64,000 nucleotides of DNA. It comes from Leptasterias polaris. Lineage: Eukaryota > Echinodermata > Asteroidea > Forcipulatida > Asteriidae. The stretch's first letter is position 1, and each line of letters begins with the position of its first letter. The position numbers and the translations under genes are program-made. The stretch spans positions 2,232,001 through 2,296,000 of the forward strand of contig JAZGTN010000022.1 in NCBI GenBank assembly GCA_037783415.1. The letters run 5' to 3'. Below, piece after piece: positions 55,001 through 62,695 of this stretch. Under the pieces are notes generated by a model. It was not told the origin of the DNA. It saw nothing but the letters and a program-made list of their open reading frames with translations, and ran no database searches.

Positions 55001-58000
55001 TTTGACAATTACCAAACGTGTTCAGTGCCTTTAAGTTACTATACCGCTATGTTTTAAAGTTTTTCACTCATCTGTGTTTGTCTTTAAAATTTCTAAACAA
55101 TTACTTTTTTGTTCATAATGTTTGTTGTTCTTGAGAGATGTTAGGGCCTACCTTTGAATTTGTCTACATTGTTGTAATGCACCTGTAGAACAAGGTAGTC
55201 AATGCCTGTGTTGCCTCCAACCTCAAAGCCAACATCTGGAGTCAAATTTCAAAATAAAACAATCATCATGAAGCAGGGGAAAACATTTGTTAGGAATCGG
55301 CATCAGTGGCATGGCACCCCCTCGGCCCCTCTTCCACCCACAAACAAACAAAAAACAATCAATCAATCAATCGTGTTAATGATATCCGTACCCCCGGGTC
55401 CCCCCTCCCCGCACACCCCATTTTACAATTGGCTTTTAGATGAAAACATTACCACAATTTTTAATGGGATAATTTTCACGCAGATTATCTCATAAAAAAC
55501 AGTAAACTACCGTTTCCGTATTGGTTCACTTACCGTTTGGTAGTTTGAGTGGCGGAGCATCCATTGCCCAAGCGTACAGGATCTTCTCACCCATCAGGCA
55601 AGGAGGGTTACCTCCAGCCCCTTCCATCTCACCACAATTCCTGCAGAGTCAAGGAAAGAAAGTGTTTGCCAAACGTTCTGCCCATGGGTTCATTACAGTT
55701 CGGTTTCTTCATTCTTCATTTGTTTTAAAGCGTGTTTGGAATTAATTGTAATGTTTGAGAGATCATTTGCAACATTATTTTGGTAATTAACTTCTAATTC
55801 CAATTTTTTTTAAAGCATGATACGAATTTGCGACAAAAAGAAGAAATGGGACTCCCGAGCACAACACTTACCACACATCCTTCATACCACCCGGCAAAGA
55901 ACATCCGAATAGTATCATGTGGTGGGCAGTGTTCTTGTGCGCCAACGGGTCGTAGCCGACTGTGGGAAAAAAGAAAAAAAGAAAACATTTAATAATCAAA
56001 TTGACACTTCTCAGTACAAGGGTCTGCTCAAAGAAAATGTTGTTGAAATACTTGGCAAAGTATGAAATAAAAAATAACAAGAGTGTTATGATTAAAGAGG
56101 AAGGGAAGTGATCAATGCAATTTAGTTTTGTACTCATTTTCTCATAGATATCAAATGCAATGACAATTTACACCAATTTAATGTGGGGTTAGAAACTTTA
56201 AAAACTGTTCCCACTCACATGAGGACTGTATCTATGAGAAAATAGAGGCACAAAATTGGCACTTCCACCAGTTCTTGAAAATACTTCCGTCTGTTAATTC
56301 AGAATCCTCTTTAACTCAAATGTATACATTTATCTAGAATGGATCCTTGTAAATGTACTACAATTGTTGGCTCAGGATATCGTCATCCCGAGGGCAGTTG
56401 TTTCTGGCATTCCTCTCAGTTACCTTTGAGTGCCTGGAACCCCAAACAAAATGTGTTCAGAAAGCGAAGAAAATGTGTGCTTTCGGTTTTCCCTGTAATT
56501 GTTTTAACTTGAGGCGGCGGGGATCAGACGAGATCAATGTCCGACGTGCGTAAAATAACGATGGTTTTTGTCTGTCATCGTGACCGATGGCGGGCCCTTA
56601 ATTCCGGCTGCTGATTCGTTTCTTTCCACATGACCGCCTTTCACTTGTCTCAATAATTTACTGTGCGTATGCAGGTCTGCTCTACGGCTCGTTGGGTCGT
56701 TCCATCAGACCGGTCACCCTCTGTTGGGCAAAACGGCAAGCATCCAAGAGAGAGTTTTTCTGCCCCAGAAGATGGCAATGCAACGCCACATGGTGACATG
56801 TCACAGGTCGTCTAATATGAGTGAAGTTTTGTTTTTATGATTTCTTCGTTAGTCGAAGTATATTAAATTAAACAAAATGAAACGATGTAGTTTTGCTAGT
56901 CCGGTAAAATTGGCCCAATTCGGTTCATTCTTCTTAAATCATTTTGAAACATTCAACCATGAAAGTTGAAGTTAAACCAACTAGTGTTTTCCCACATAAA
57001 TTTTTTTACATGAATCTTTGCAGAAACATGTTGCTCACCATAGCCATGCCAACATCGTGGGATTATGACTAAAATTCGATGGAATCCGTAACTTTCGTAG
57101 ACGTAGTAACGTTGAAATAAAGCCTGTCTACAAATAGGTGCAGACTACACGAACTGCAATGTGTGGAAGTGTTACAGGGACATTCAGAGAGAAAGAAAAT
57201 GAAATACGACTTAATTTGTAGACCTACGAGTCATAATCATAACTTATCCTAAATCATAGTTAGGAAATATACGTCATAATTATGATATTTAAGTAATAGA
57301 TATGACTTTCTTTTATTTGTCAATGTCCCTTTAACGCTTCCGTAGAAGCGAGCCGCAAGCGTACAAAAATCATAATTTGAGGCCGTGTTCGAGCTAGCAG
57401 ATAGGGCCTAGTTGTAAATATTTCGATTCTGTCCCGAACAATCGTCTTTTAATAAAGAGAGTGAACAAAATGAGTGCATCTCAACCGCAACTTATTCTAC
57501 TCCAAAAGAAAACATGTTTCATTACTGGTAGAAGAAAAAAATCGTTATTCAAATACCGTCTAAGATTGTACAGTCGTGCAGCACGTCATGGCGAAGGGTG
57601 AATATAGGGATAATCACAAGATTTCCCGCCAAAAGCAATCGAACATGAATTAACCTTAAAATACGATTTAACACGAAGCTGCATTCTCAAAATGGCGACT
57701 TCAATTCCATTCTACATAAGATTCCATTTCTTTCGATGGACTTTGCCCAAGGACTGTTATCCGCAAATTATGGGAAGAATATATAACAACCACTCGCATT
57801 CCTTGTCCAAATTCAAAATGGCAGCGGATACAGACGTGTGGGTTGCTGTTGTAGATGGCGTCCTCGGGTATGAATTATGGGTTCAAAGATTCCCATCAAC
57901 GTCGCCTTTGGTTCGGTCGTGTAGCACGTAGGCCATGAACCGTAATATTGATCGCCATTGAATAGTCTTCATGTTGTGTATATTGGGAGGGGGTGGGGCT

Positions 58001-61000
58001 AATGAATGTCCATTCCCGCGTATTGGCGAAACAGTGAAGCGTGGTTACTCCATTAGCCATGTCTCAATACGCTCGGGAATTTTACTGCGTGACGATGAAT
58101 ATCTTAATTCATTTTAACATATAATCATGTATTTCAGTGCGATACAAGCACTGTTTGTTATCCCGCTTTAGCTGTATATTGACTGCTTCTATAAATGTCA
58201 TTTCTGTACTTTATAAAGCCAAATGTCGTCAAAACTTCGCGGGCTCTCGATTGACAGACTGTGCAAGTCTCGCGCGTGTTCGAGCTTCTGGGTTGGTCCC
58301 AACCAAATTGAGTTTTACGTGTGCGCGATTTTTTTTTCTTAAATAATTTTGTCGGATGTAGTTTATGGCAATAGAAATTTGTTGGTAAAATCAAATTAAC
58401 AAATAAAACCAAAGAATTTCATATCAACGGTGGACAATCTAAATTGCTGTAATCTAAAAAGATGTGGATTATGCGGGTTGAGTTTTCACTTATAGGGTTA
58501 ATTTAGCCTATGTCCGTTTTTCTAGCGATTTTGTTTTATTTGTTTGTTTTTTTTACTTCAAATTTATGACACTAGAGGCTCTGTGGTTGTAATGCTATTA
58601 AGACAGTAAAAGCCAAGTGGTAAGACGTTAACGCCTGAATTTACTCAAAATTGAACAGGCAATAAGCTTACAAAAAGTTCCAATTTAATATTAAGATGTT
58701 AGCTGATAGCTCTTACCCAGAAGGAAATATACTTAAAGTCTGTAATTTTACCCGTTATCGCTCAATTACAGAAGCAATTAAACACACATAGGTGATATGA
58801 GAAAGAAATTTTAACAAGCAATGGGAAATAAATTAAAACAGATGGCATGGAATAGAGGAGGAAATAAAAATGACATACAAGTTGCACCAAACTGGGTACA
58901 AAAAATAGGTTTAGAAAAACAAAGGATAATCGTTCTTTCAAACTAAAATTAGTTGTTGTTTTCTGTTTTGTTCTGTTTAAATCATTGATACAAGAATGAA
59001 ATTGCAAAAGAATAACGTCAATATATTACAACAATATTCTTAAAATAGGTTTGAGAACGAAGCGAGTAGGCCTATACAGTCAAAAATTTGCCCCAAATAA
59101 AACGAGTGGTCGTTGAAGTCAGTCAATAAATTCTTCCGCGTTTTCCTAGCATAGAACATGACAAAAGAAACGCTGATGCCAGGGTATAGTTTGGGTATAG
59201 TCAATTACACAGAGTCAATTATAGTCAATTACACAGAGCAGGCAGACAATTTAGTTCAAGACGTGATTACTAATACTAGCAAACAATGGCGGACGTTCGT
59301 TTCGCCGCACACGTAACGTCAAGCTACTTCATCCCGGCAATCAATTAACATTTATAGTAATCGTTGTGTTGAAAACAATGTCCCGCTACATCAATTATAG
59401 TTTCCTTTTTTGTTATTGATGAGGCACGACAAGCTCGTACCGAGGTACGACAAGAGCCGTGCCTTCTCCGGGGGGAATGGTTCTGATGATTCTAAAAATA
59501 TAACGGTTCATCATCGGTCAGTGTTGAAAGAAAGCACGGGAATTTAAACTGTGGAATTAACATAATATATTATATTTTATTAAGCGGCCGGAAACATGTA
59601 TTCGCTTAGTTCTGTAAATAGTTCAACACACTAGGCCATAATGTTATGGGTGTTTTCTCTCAATATTTTCTCTCAAGACTAAGCACTGCGAATCCTGGAG
59701 CTAGAGCCTGACGCTACAGTATTATTGAAAACGACCGACCACTAAAAATAGCGAGGCAGGCTTCCACCTCACGTTTGACTAGGAGGGGAGAGAAATGCAA
59801 AATCACGACCATCAAATTAATATTATTCTTTACTTACCGATTGAAACAGGAATGTCATCGGACAGTGGCATGGAGTAGCAGTAGTATGTATCCGGCTGCA
59901 AGAAAAGACAACAACACTCGAATATTACATTCTTGTTCTGGAAACACATGTGTAAAGTACTTTTAGTAAACTGTTGTTAATATTGTGTTTCAAAGTGTTT
60001 CCAGCAAACGGCCAACATTTATAGGAACTGTCAAACACCAGTATTCGCATTTTATGTGACCCGACATGATTTACATCTTATGAAATAACCAACCTGCGAA
60101 ATGTTTAGCTCAATTGGTCATTGGAGTCACGTGAAAAGAGTGAAATGTGTTCAGCATTTCAAGCAAAACTGTTTCAGGGGAAGTTTTTCACCATGACCAT
60201 CTTTACCATGTATATTTTCTGTAAGTTTTCTGTAAATATGCGAATATTGAATATTTATGTTTCCAATCTTAGGAATGATGTGCACCCTTATGACCACCTG
60301 TTAACTGTGTTTGAAGATTGTATATTTTTATAGCCAAACTATTTTAGCATATATATAGATTTATTATTGGTTATTCTTGATTCTTGATTGTCACTACCGG
60401 GTAGGCCTACTGCGAAGGTGGACGCCTATCTGGTAGCTGACTTTTTTCGAGAACACAACCATGATTTACATTAATACTACGCAGCAATCTTTATGTTATT
60501 CTTCCATTTTCGAATAAAATGTGGACAGTACCGGTTCTCGAAGAGAAAATACAGCCCTGCCCTGCCCACCTCGGGTACAATATGTCCCAGCATTTAATGT
60601 TCTATAATTATTAAGGCAGTCTGCCATCAAATAAACGGTCGGAATGGTGTGGAATGACGAGACACGCAGCTAATTATGTCGTCATTCGAGTAGGCCTACT
60701 AGTCTCTGAAGCGATTACAATTCAGTTTGTTTATCAAACACAAACACTCCGGCGGTATGAATAAGGTCTTAATAAATGCTTGAAACAAGTGGTTATTGAG
60801 ATAGACGGTTGTCATTATGTAAATGTGGAGACACCCTCAGTGTATAATCAAATTGAGGAGATATTGACCAACAAATTTAATCTGGTGGATAGTTCAGGGC
60901 ACTCGCTGTTCAAGGCCACATTTTAGTAGCAGTGATAATTTCTGGTCTGTGTCCAAATTTACGCGTTTCAGAAAAAACAAAATCACCAGTTTGCCTGGAA

Positions 61001-61580
61001 TTAAAAAATTTGTTGATTTCAAAACAAAAGTAGATTTGATTTGCACTTTTTTATTATTAAATACGATCGAATACTATATCATGTTCATTGCCTGAATTCT
61101 GTAGAATGTTATAATCATTTAGCTTATATCATTTTGACGGATGTGTGCCTTTTGTGGTGGTTTATCTGTTATATTTTGTTAGGGTTAACAGTTATTAATG
61201 ATAAATTCACGCTGTGGATGTCCTTCTTTGAGAGGAAATTGGAACAGTGCGCAAGTGATAATAAATTGACCAAGATTAAGAAAATAATGAAAATAATGAT
61301 GAAATGCAGTAGAATAGAGGGGTAATGATATCGCCCAGCGTGTTCAGCTTACCTTAGGGGGTCGAACTCCCGGCATGGTTAGATTTACATCAAATAATCC
61401 ATTCTCATCGACAAATGGGATTTCCTCCACCGATGACGAAGATGGGTCGAAAAACTCCGGATTGTCTCCGTAAAGACCGTAGAAATAATCCAAATCCGGA
61501 TAAACTCCCCAGCCATGGACGACCACCGCAAACAGGGAGAAAACGAGAGAAGCACGAATACAATTCAAGACCGCCATCAT
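39904..61580 (-). CDS. PHM: stand-alone peptidylglycine alpha-hydroxylating monooxygenase, PHM (12 coding exons)
   Basis: Twelve exons join in frame to 366 residues. Residues 1-23 look like a signal peptide (SLVFSLFAVVVHG, cleavage after G23). The two-domain copper monooxygenase fold then follows. By spacing from the rat enzyme all six copper ligands are present: H108, H109 and H180 for the first copper, H245, H247 and M317 for the second. Cysteine pairs 82–127, 115–139, 229–337 and 297–318 fit four family disulfides, while the partners of the fifth are missing. PHM converts C-terminal glycine of neuropeptide precursors to hydroxyglycine in the secretory pathway, using copper, ascorbate and O2. 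The protein stops after GQTED, so there is no fused PAL lyase or transmembrane tail as in vertebrate PAM; a separate lyase would be needed. Intron 6 contains an ~8.5 kb satellite. Confidence 0.95.
40250..40530 (-). mobile_element. degenerate tRNA-headed SINE, reverse
   Basis: The minus strand shows GCGTGTCGTGGCCGAGCGGTAAAG at about 40525 and GGGTTCGAGACTCGG. CTCGCACCCC and CTTGCTTAAAGC blocks match the 29763/34190 family. It lies in PHM intron 11. Confidence 0.65.
40976..41025 (-). CDS. PHM: PHM exon 11
   Basis: Residues 294-309, AMRCTFDSDRDTDTFI, aligned with the family's AARCVFTGEGRTEATHI. Ends in phase 2 at GG|GTGAGT. Confidence 0.94.
41165..41430 (+). mobile_element. tRNA-headed SINE, same family as 10775
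   Basis: CTGGCTGCCGCTTCCCAGGTTG, GGCAGTTAACAGTTG, then the head GATTGCTCAGTTGGTAGAGCG / GGTTCAAATTACGCTC and TTTGTTCAAAC. Order of blocks is identical to 10775-11035. In PHM intron 10. Confidence 0.8.
41685..41738 (-). CDS. PHM: PHM exon 10
   Basis: Residues 276-293, MFYPVSNPDFTIEKGDTL, matching the family's AFYPVGHPVDVSFGDLL. Phase 0 at both ends. Confidence 0.94.
41890..42065 (+). mobile_element. tRNA-headed SINE (TCTAGTGGTAAGCCATC family)
   Basis: GGTCTAGTGGTAAGCCATC and GGTTCAAATCCCACCTGAGTG form the head, followed by GGGAAAGTACTGAGTATAG and GTGTATGGGTAAAA. Counterpart of 35940-36250. In PHM intron 9. Confidence 0.8.
42455..42768. mobile_element. GC-rich ~310 bp TIR element in PHM intron 9
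   Basis: Starts TTTTCACACTACTCTATTCC and ends with the inverted GGGGATAGGAGAAACAGTGTGAAAA. The interior is rich in CCCGGGGAATA / GGGGTAA motifs and much higher in GC than its surroundings. No coding capacity. Confidence 0.75.
43029..43105 (-). CDS. PHM: PHM exon 9
   Basis: Residues 250-275, KVVSGYRIRDEEWEEIGKRN PQLPQ, matching the family's GKVVSGYRVRNGQWTLIGR. Confidence 0.95.
43153..43556. mobile_element. ~400 bp palindromic TTAAAGGYACTG element
   Basis: Left end TTAAAGGTACTGTATACATTTGG and right end CATTACCAAACCTATACAG...TTAA are inverted. The centre is the 28 bp hairpin GAGAAGCGTTAC-GGCT-GTAACGCTTCTC at 43343-43370, exactly at the element's midpoint. Non-autonomous, in PHM intron 8. Confidence 0.75.
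43745..44025. repeat. dispersed repeat, 'TCATTGGAGTCAC' family, copy 3
   Basis: GTCAAAGACCATTATTC, GTATGTGACCCAACATATAC, AAGCTCAATCGGTCATTGGAGTCAC, ATTTCTCAAAAACTGTAGCA and GTGCACACCCTTA. In PHM intron 8. Confidence 0.65.
44207..44272 (-). CDS. PHM: PHM exon 8
   Basis: Residues 228-249, CVYDDATVLYPFAYRVHTHK L. H245 and H247 in VHTH are copper ligands. The acceptor GGCAG|CC is fixed by the A|CC split codon; an alternative AG two codons upstream would break the frame. Confidence 0.93.
44401..44510 (+). repeat. 58 bp tandem duplication
   Basis: GATTGATATTTATAAAGTGC to GAGGTAGAAA appears twice back to back with a few changes, in PHM intron 7. Confidence 0.8.
44655..44800. repeat. dispersed repeat, TGACGTCAT family, third copy
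   Basis: GAAGTCATCGTCACAAGAAT, CCATTTTGGGAGTCAATG, CGCATTTTAGGCAACATGGCG and CAATTTAACTCCCAAAATGG. Its 3' part has been amplified into the 78 bp array that follows. Confidence 0.55.
44807..45198 (+). repeat. 78 bp tandem array, five copies
   Basis: CCAAAATGGAGAGTTTGGCA through CAAGAGGTCAATACAAGAA is repeated five times with almost no differences (starts about 44807, 44885, 44963, 45041, 45119). As 78 is divisible by three, two minus-strand frames stay open (139 and 147 codons) with a 26-residue period; these are by-products, not genes. In PHM intron 7. Confidence 0.95.
45508..45762. mobile_element. TIR element, 'GGGCCCAGTTCCATGGCTCTGC' family
   Basis: Left GGCCCAGTTCCATGGCTCTGCTTAC, right GGTAAGCAGAGCCATGAAATTGGGTC. 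Best preserved member in the window; interior GCGCTTGCAATCACCATTC and GCACAAGCAGAAATTCCC recur at 37408. Confidence 0.75.
45879..45946 (-). CDS. PHM: PHM exon 7
   Basis: Residues 206-227, QDHKAGVYFMVTNDGDIKPH ET, matching the family's PQPLIAGMYLMMSVDTVIP. Split codons CC|G and A|CC. The ~8.5 kb satellite begins ~50 bp upstream on the sense strand. Confidence 0.93.
45985..54575 (+). repeat. ~8.5 kb satellite of ~55 bp monomers in PHM intron 6
   Basis: About 150 tandem monomers. Blocks in order are CTGGACTTACCCCTTGTGAT, a TTTTTCC/TGTTTTCC/TTGTCC variant, AATTTTGA(G/A)CC and AAAATTTGATCAAAACG. Each carries the palindrome TTTGATCAAA. Variant types (an ACTACTTACC insertion, a short form lacking GGACTTACCCC, a TAGACTTACC form) recur in fixed order at ~1,204 bp, so monomers are arranged in a ~22-mer higher-order repeat. 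Monomers degenerate at both edges (about 45985-46130 and 54340-54575). Read on the PHM strand, a full monomer contains GGGGTAAGTCC, a consensus-like splice donor. Confidence 0.97.
54812..54860 (-). CDS. PHM: PHM exon 6
   Basis: Residues 189-204, GSHDYSGIDMQMTFQ. Y194 stands where the rat enzyme has the cysteine (C186) of its first disulfide. Phase fits both neighbours. Confidence 0.92.
54887..55034. mobile_element. 148 bp MITE with TTAA ends
   Basis: TTAA then AGGCACTGTACACGTTTGGT at the left, ACCAAACGTGTTCAGTGCCT then TTAA at the right. The ~24 bp TIRs differ at only two or three positions. TTAA at both ends could be a target duplication or part of the TIR. In PHM intron 5, 27 bp from exon 6. 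Confidence 0.9.
55152..55235 (-). CDS. PHM: PHM exon 5
   Basis: Residues 161-188, VGFEVGGNTGIDYLVLQVHY NNVDKFK. H180 in QVHY is the third ligand of the first copper site. Confidence 0.95.
55534..55640 (-). CDS. PHM: PHM exon 4
   Basis: Residues 126-160, NCGEMEGAGGNPPCLMGEKI and LYAWAMDAPPLKLPN. C127 and C139 are disulfide cysteines; ILYAWAxxAPP is a family signature. Confidence 0.95.
55872..55959 (-). CDS. PHM: PHM exon 3
   Basis: Residues 96-124, GYDPLAHKNTAHHMILFGCS LPGGMKDV. The HHM motif supplies ligands H108 and H109; W125 is split TG|G. Confidence 0.96.
55960..59837. other. PHM intron 2, partly repeat-poor
   Basis: No coding exon recognised. 56350-58120 has fewer obvious repeats and more CpG than elsewhere, so it may hold regulatory DNA. 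A GACTGTGCAAGTCTCGCG-family repeat lies at 58256-58350, and an imperfect hairpin GGCACGACAAGCTCGTACC / GGTACGACAAGAGCCGTGCC at 59421-59463. Confidence 0.45.
58256..58350 (+). repeat. dispersed repeat, GACTGTGCAAGTCTCGCG family
   Basis: GACTGTGCAAGTCTCGCGCGTG, TTCGAGCTTCTGGG, GGTCCCAACCAAATTGAGTTTTACG; closely similar to 303-400. Confidence 0.7.
59838..59895 (-). CDS. PHM: PHM exon 2
   Basis: Residues 77-95, PDTYYCYSMPLSDDIPVSI, matching the family's SDTYFCMSMRLP. C82 sits 26 residues before H108, exactly as C81 before H107 in rat. Confidence 0.95.
59896..61352. other. PHM intron 1
   Basis: AT-rich. Contains a copy of the 'TCATTGGAGTCAC' dispersed repeat at 60027-60295 and nothing else I can name. 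The open frame at 61041-61325 has no domain. Confidence 0.5.
60027..60295. repeat. dispersed repeat, 'TCATTGGAGTCAC' family, copy 4
   Basis: ACTGTCAAACACCAGTATTC, TATGTGACCCGACATGATT, TTTAGCTCAATTGGTCATTGGAGTCAC, CACCATGACCATCTTTACC and GATGTGCACCCTTA, in the same order as copy 3. Confidence 0.65.
61353..61580 (-). CDS. PHM: PHM exon 1 (start codon, signal peptide)
   Basis: Residues 1-76. Tandem ATGs at 61580 and 61577; either could start. A hydrophobic signal (SLVFSLFAVVVHG) is followed by an acidic, Tyr-rich pro-like stretch and FDVNLTMPGVRPPK, the family's LDIRMPGVTP. Donor AAG|GTAAGC. N66 is in an N-L-T sequon. Confidence 0.93.
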
Positions 61581-61639
61581 TGCGACTAATAATAATAAGA
61601 CTGTTCTATTCCGAAGGGTTTAGTTGAGGCTGGCCCAAG

Positions 61640-61650
61640 ATATTATAAAC
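61640..61650 (-). promoter_or_regulatory. possible TATA-like element of PHM
   Basis: The minus strand reads GTTTATAATA about 65 bp upstream of the first ATG. This would leave a very short 5' UTR. An upstream non-coding exon is equally possible. Confidence 0.25.
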
Positions 61651-62393
61651 AGGTTGATGGTGCACGTCACGAACGTGTGGAGAAATTCACTTCTACATAT
61701 AGTCTATGCAATGGTTTAATGGGACCCACGCGGACGGCATCATCAGTGGGAGAAATTCTGATCGGGGAGAACGCTGACCATAGAATAGCTTGGCTACAGC
61801 TACGCGTCATCGGTTATGGGTATCATCATCAAACGTCAGTCGTTGCTATGGTGACAAGCGTTGATGAAATCCTTGGATGCAGAGAAGGGGCAGAATACAT
61901 GCGCGGTGTTTGTGGAGAATTTGAAGCACACAAACAAATATCGTGTTACCCACCAGGATGTGTGCCGCTCTTTCCGTCGCTCCATAGGCAGTGTCGTCAG
62001 TTTGTTGTCATGGTTATGTTTTTGATTGGACTTTTTTTCCATCATACGGTCAATGTGTCTTTTTTTTAGCCACCAACTCGCCACGCATTAAGGTCCGGTC
62101 TTCAAATAGAATAATAACTGTCAGAAAGAAAATTAAGAACTGTTTTAAAAAGTTACATTCAAATTGTCTCACAATCAAAGCTTGCTCATTTATAATACTG
62201 TTAAATTAGGGATTGATTGCATACTGGGATTAAAACTAAATCGGTTTACATGCTCGTACTCCTTTGCAAACGTGAGACCTTTGCAAACGTGAGACCTTTG
62301 CAAACCGTATCAGGCCCTTACGGTTACGGTGAGGGTTGGGGTTACGGTATGGGTTTGTATTATGGGTTTGGGTTATGGTAATATGGTTAGTGT

Positions 62394-62436
62394 TAGAGTT
62401 AGGGTTAGGGTTAGGGTTAGGGTTAGGGTTAGAGTT
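62394..62436 (+). repeat. interstitial TTAGGG (telomere-like) tract
   Basis: About six tandem TTAGGG units (one or two as TTAGAG), preceded by ~70 bp of degenerate GGTTNNGGTTATGG sequence from 62325. Confidence 0.85.
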
Positions 62437-62444
62437 TGTATTAT

Positions 62445-62695
62445 GAGTCCTTGAGCAAGACACTAATTGCTTCTCATCACCCAGGAGTAAATGGGTACCT
62501 GTGAGGGCAGAGATGGTTCTTGTGATTGATTTAGCTTGATGCGCTACATATTTGGCAGCACAGGCTGAGATGGGATGGTTAAAGGAATGACACAAAAATG
62601 GCCCAGTGACCCCCTGGTAATAATGTTGAAGCGCCATGAGCGTCACTGAGTGACGGACCTGAGCGCTATATAAGAAGCCACTATTATTATTATTA
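62445..62695 (+). mobile_element. SINE body and TTATTATT tail (head missing)
   Basis: CCTTGAGCAAGACACTAATTGC, CACCCAGGAGTAAATGGGTACC, GAGCGTCACTGAGTGACGGA, GAGCGCTATATAAGAAGCC then TTATTATT. The tRNA head is replaced by the TTAGGG tract. Confidence 0.85.

Noticed and set aside
61677..62069. 130-codon frame upstream of PHM
   Set aside because: No domain, no homology I recognise, no splice context; it overlaps the probable PHM promoter on the opposite strand.
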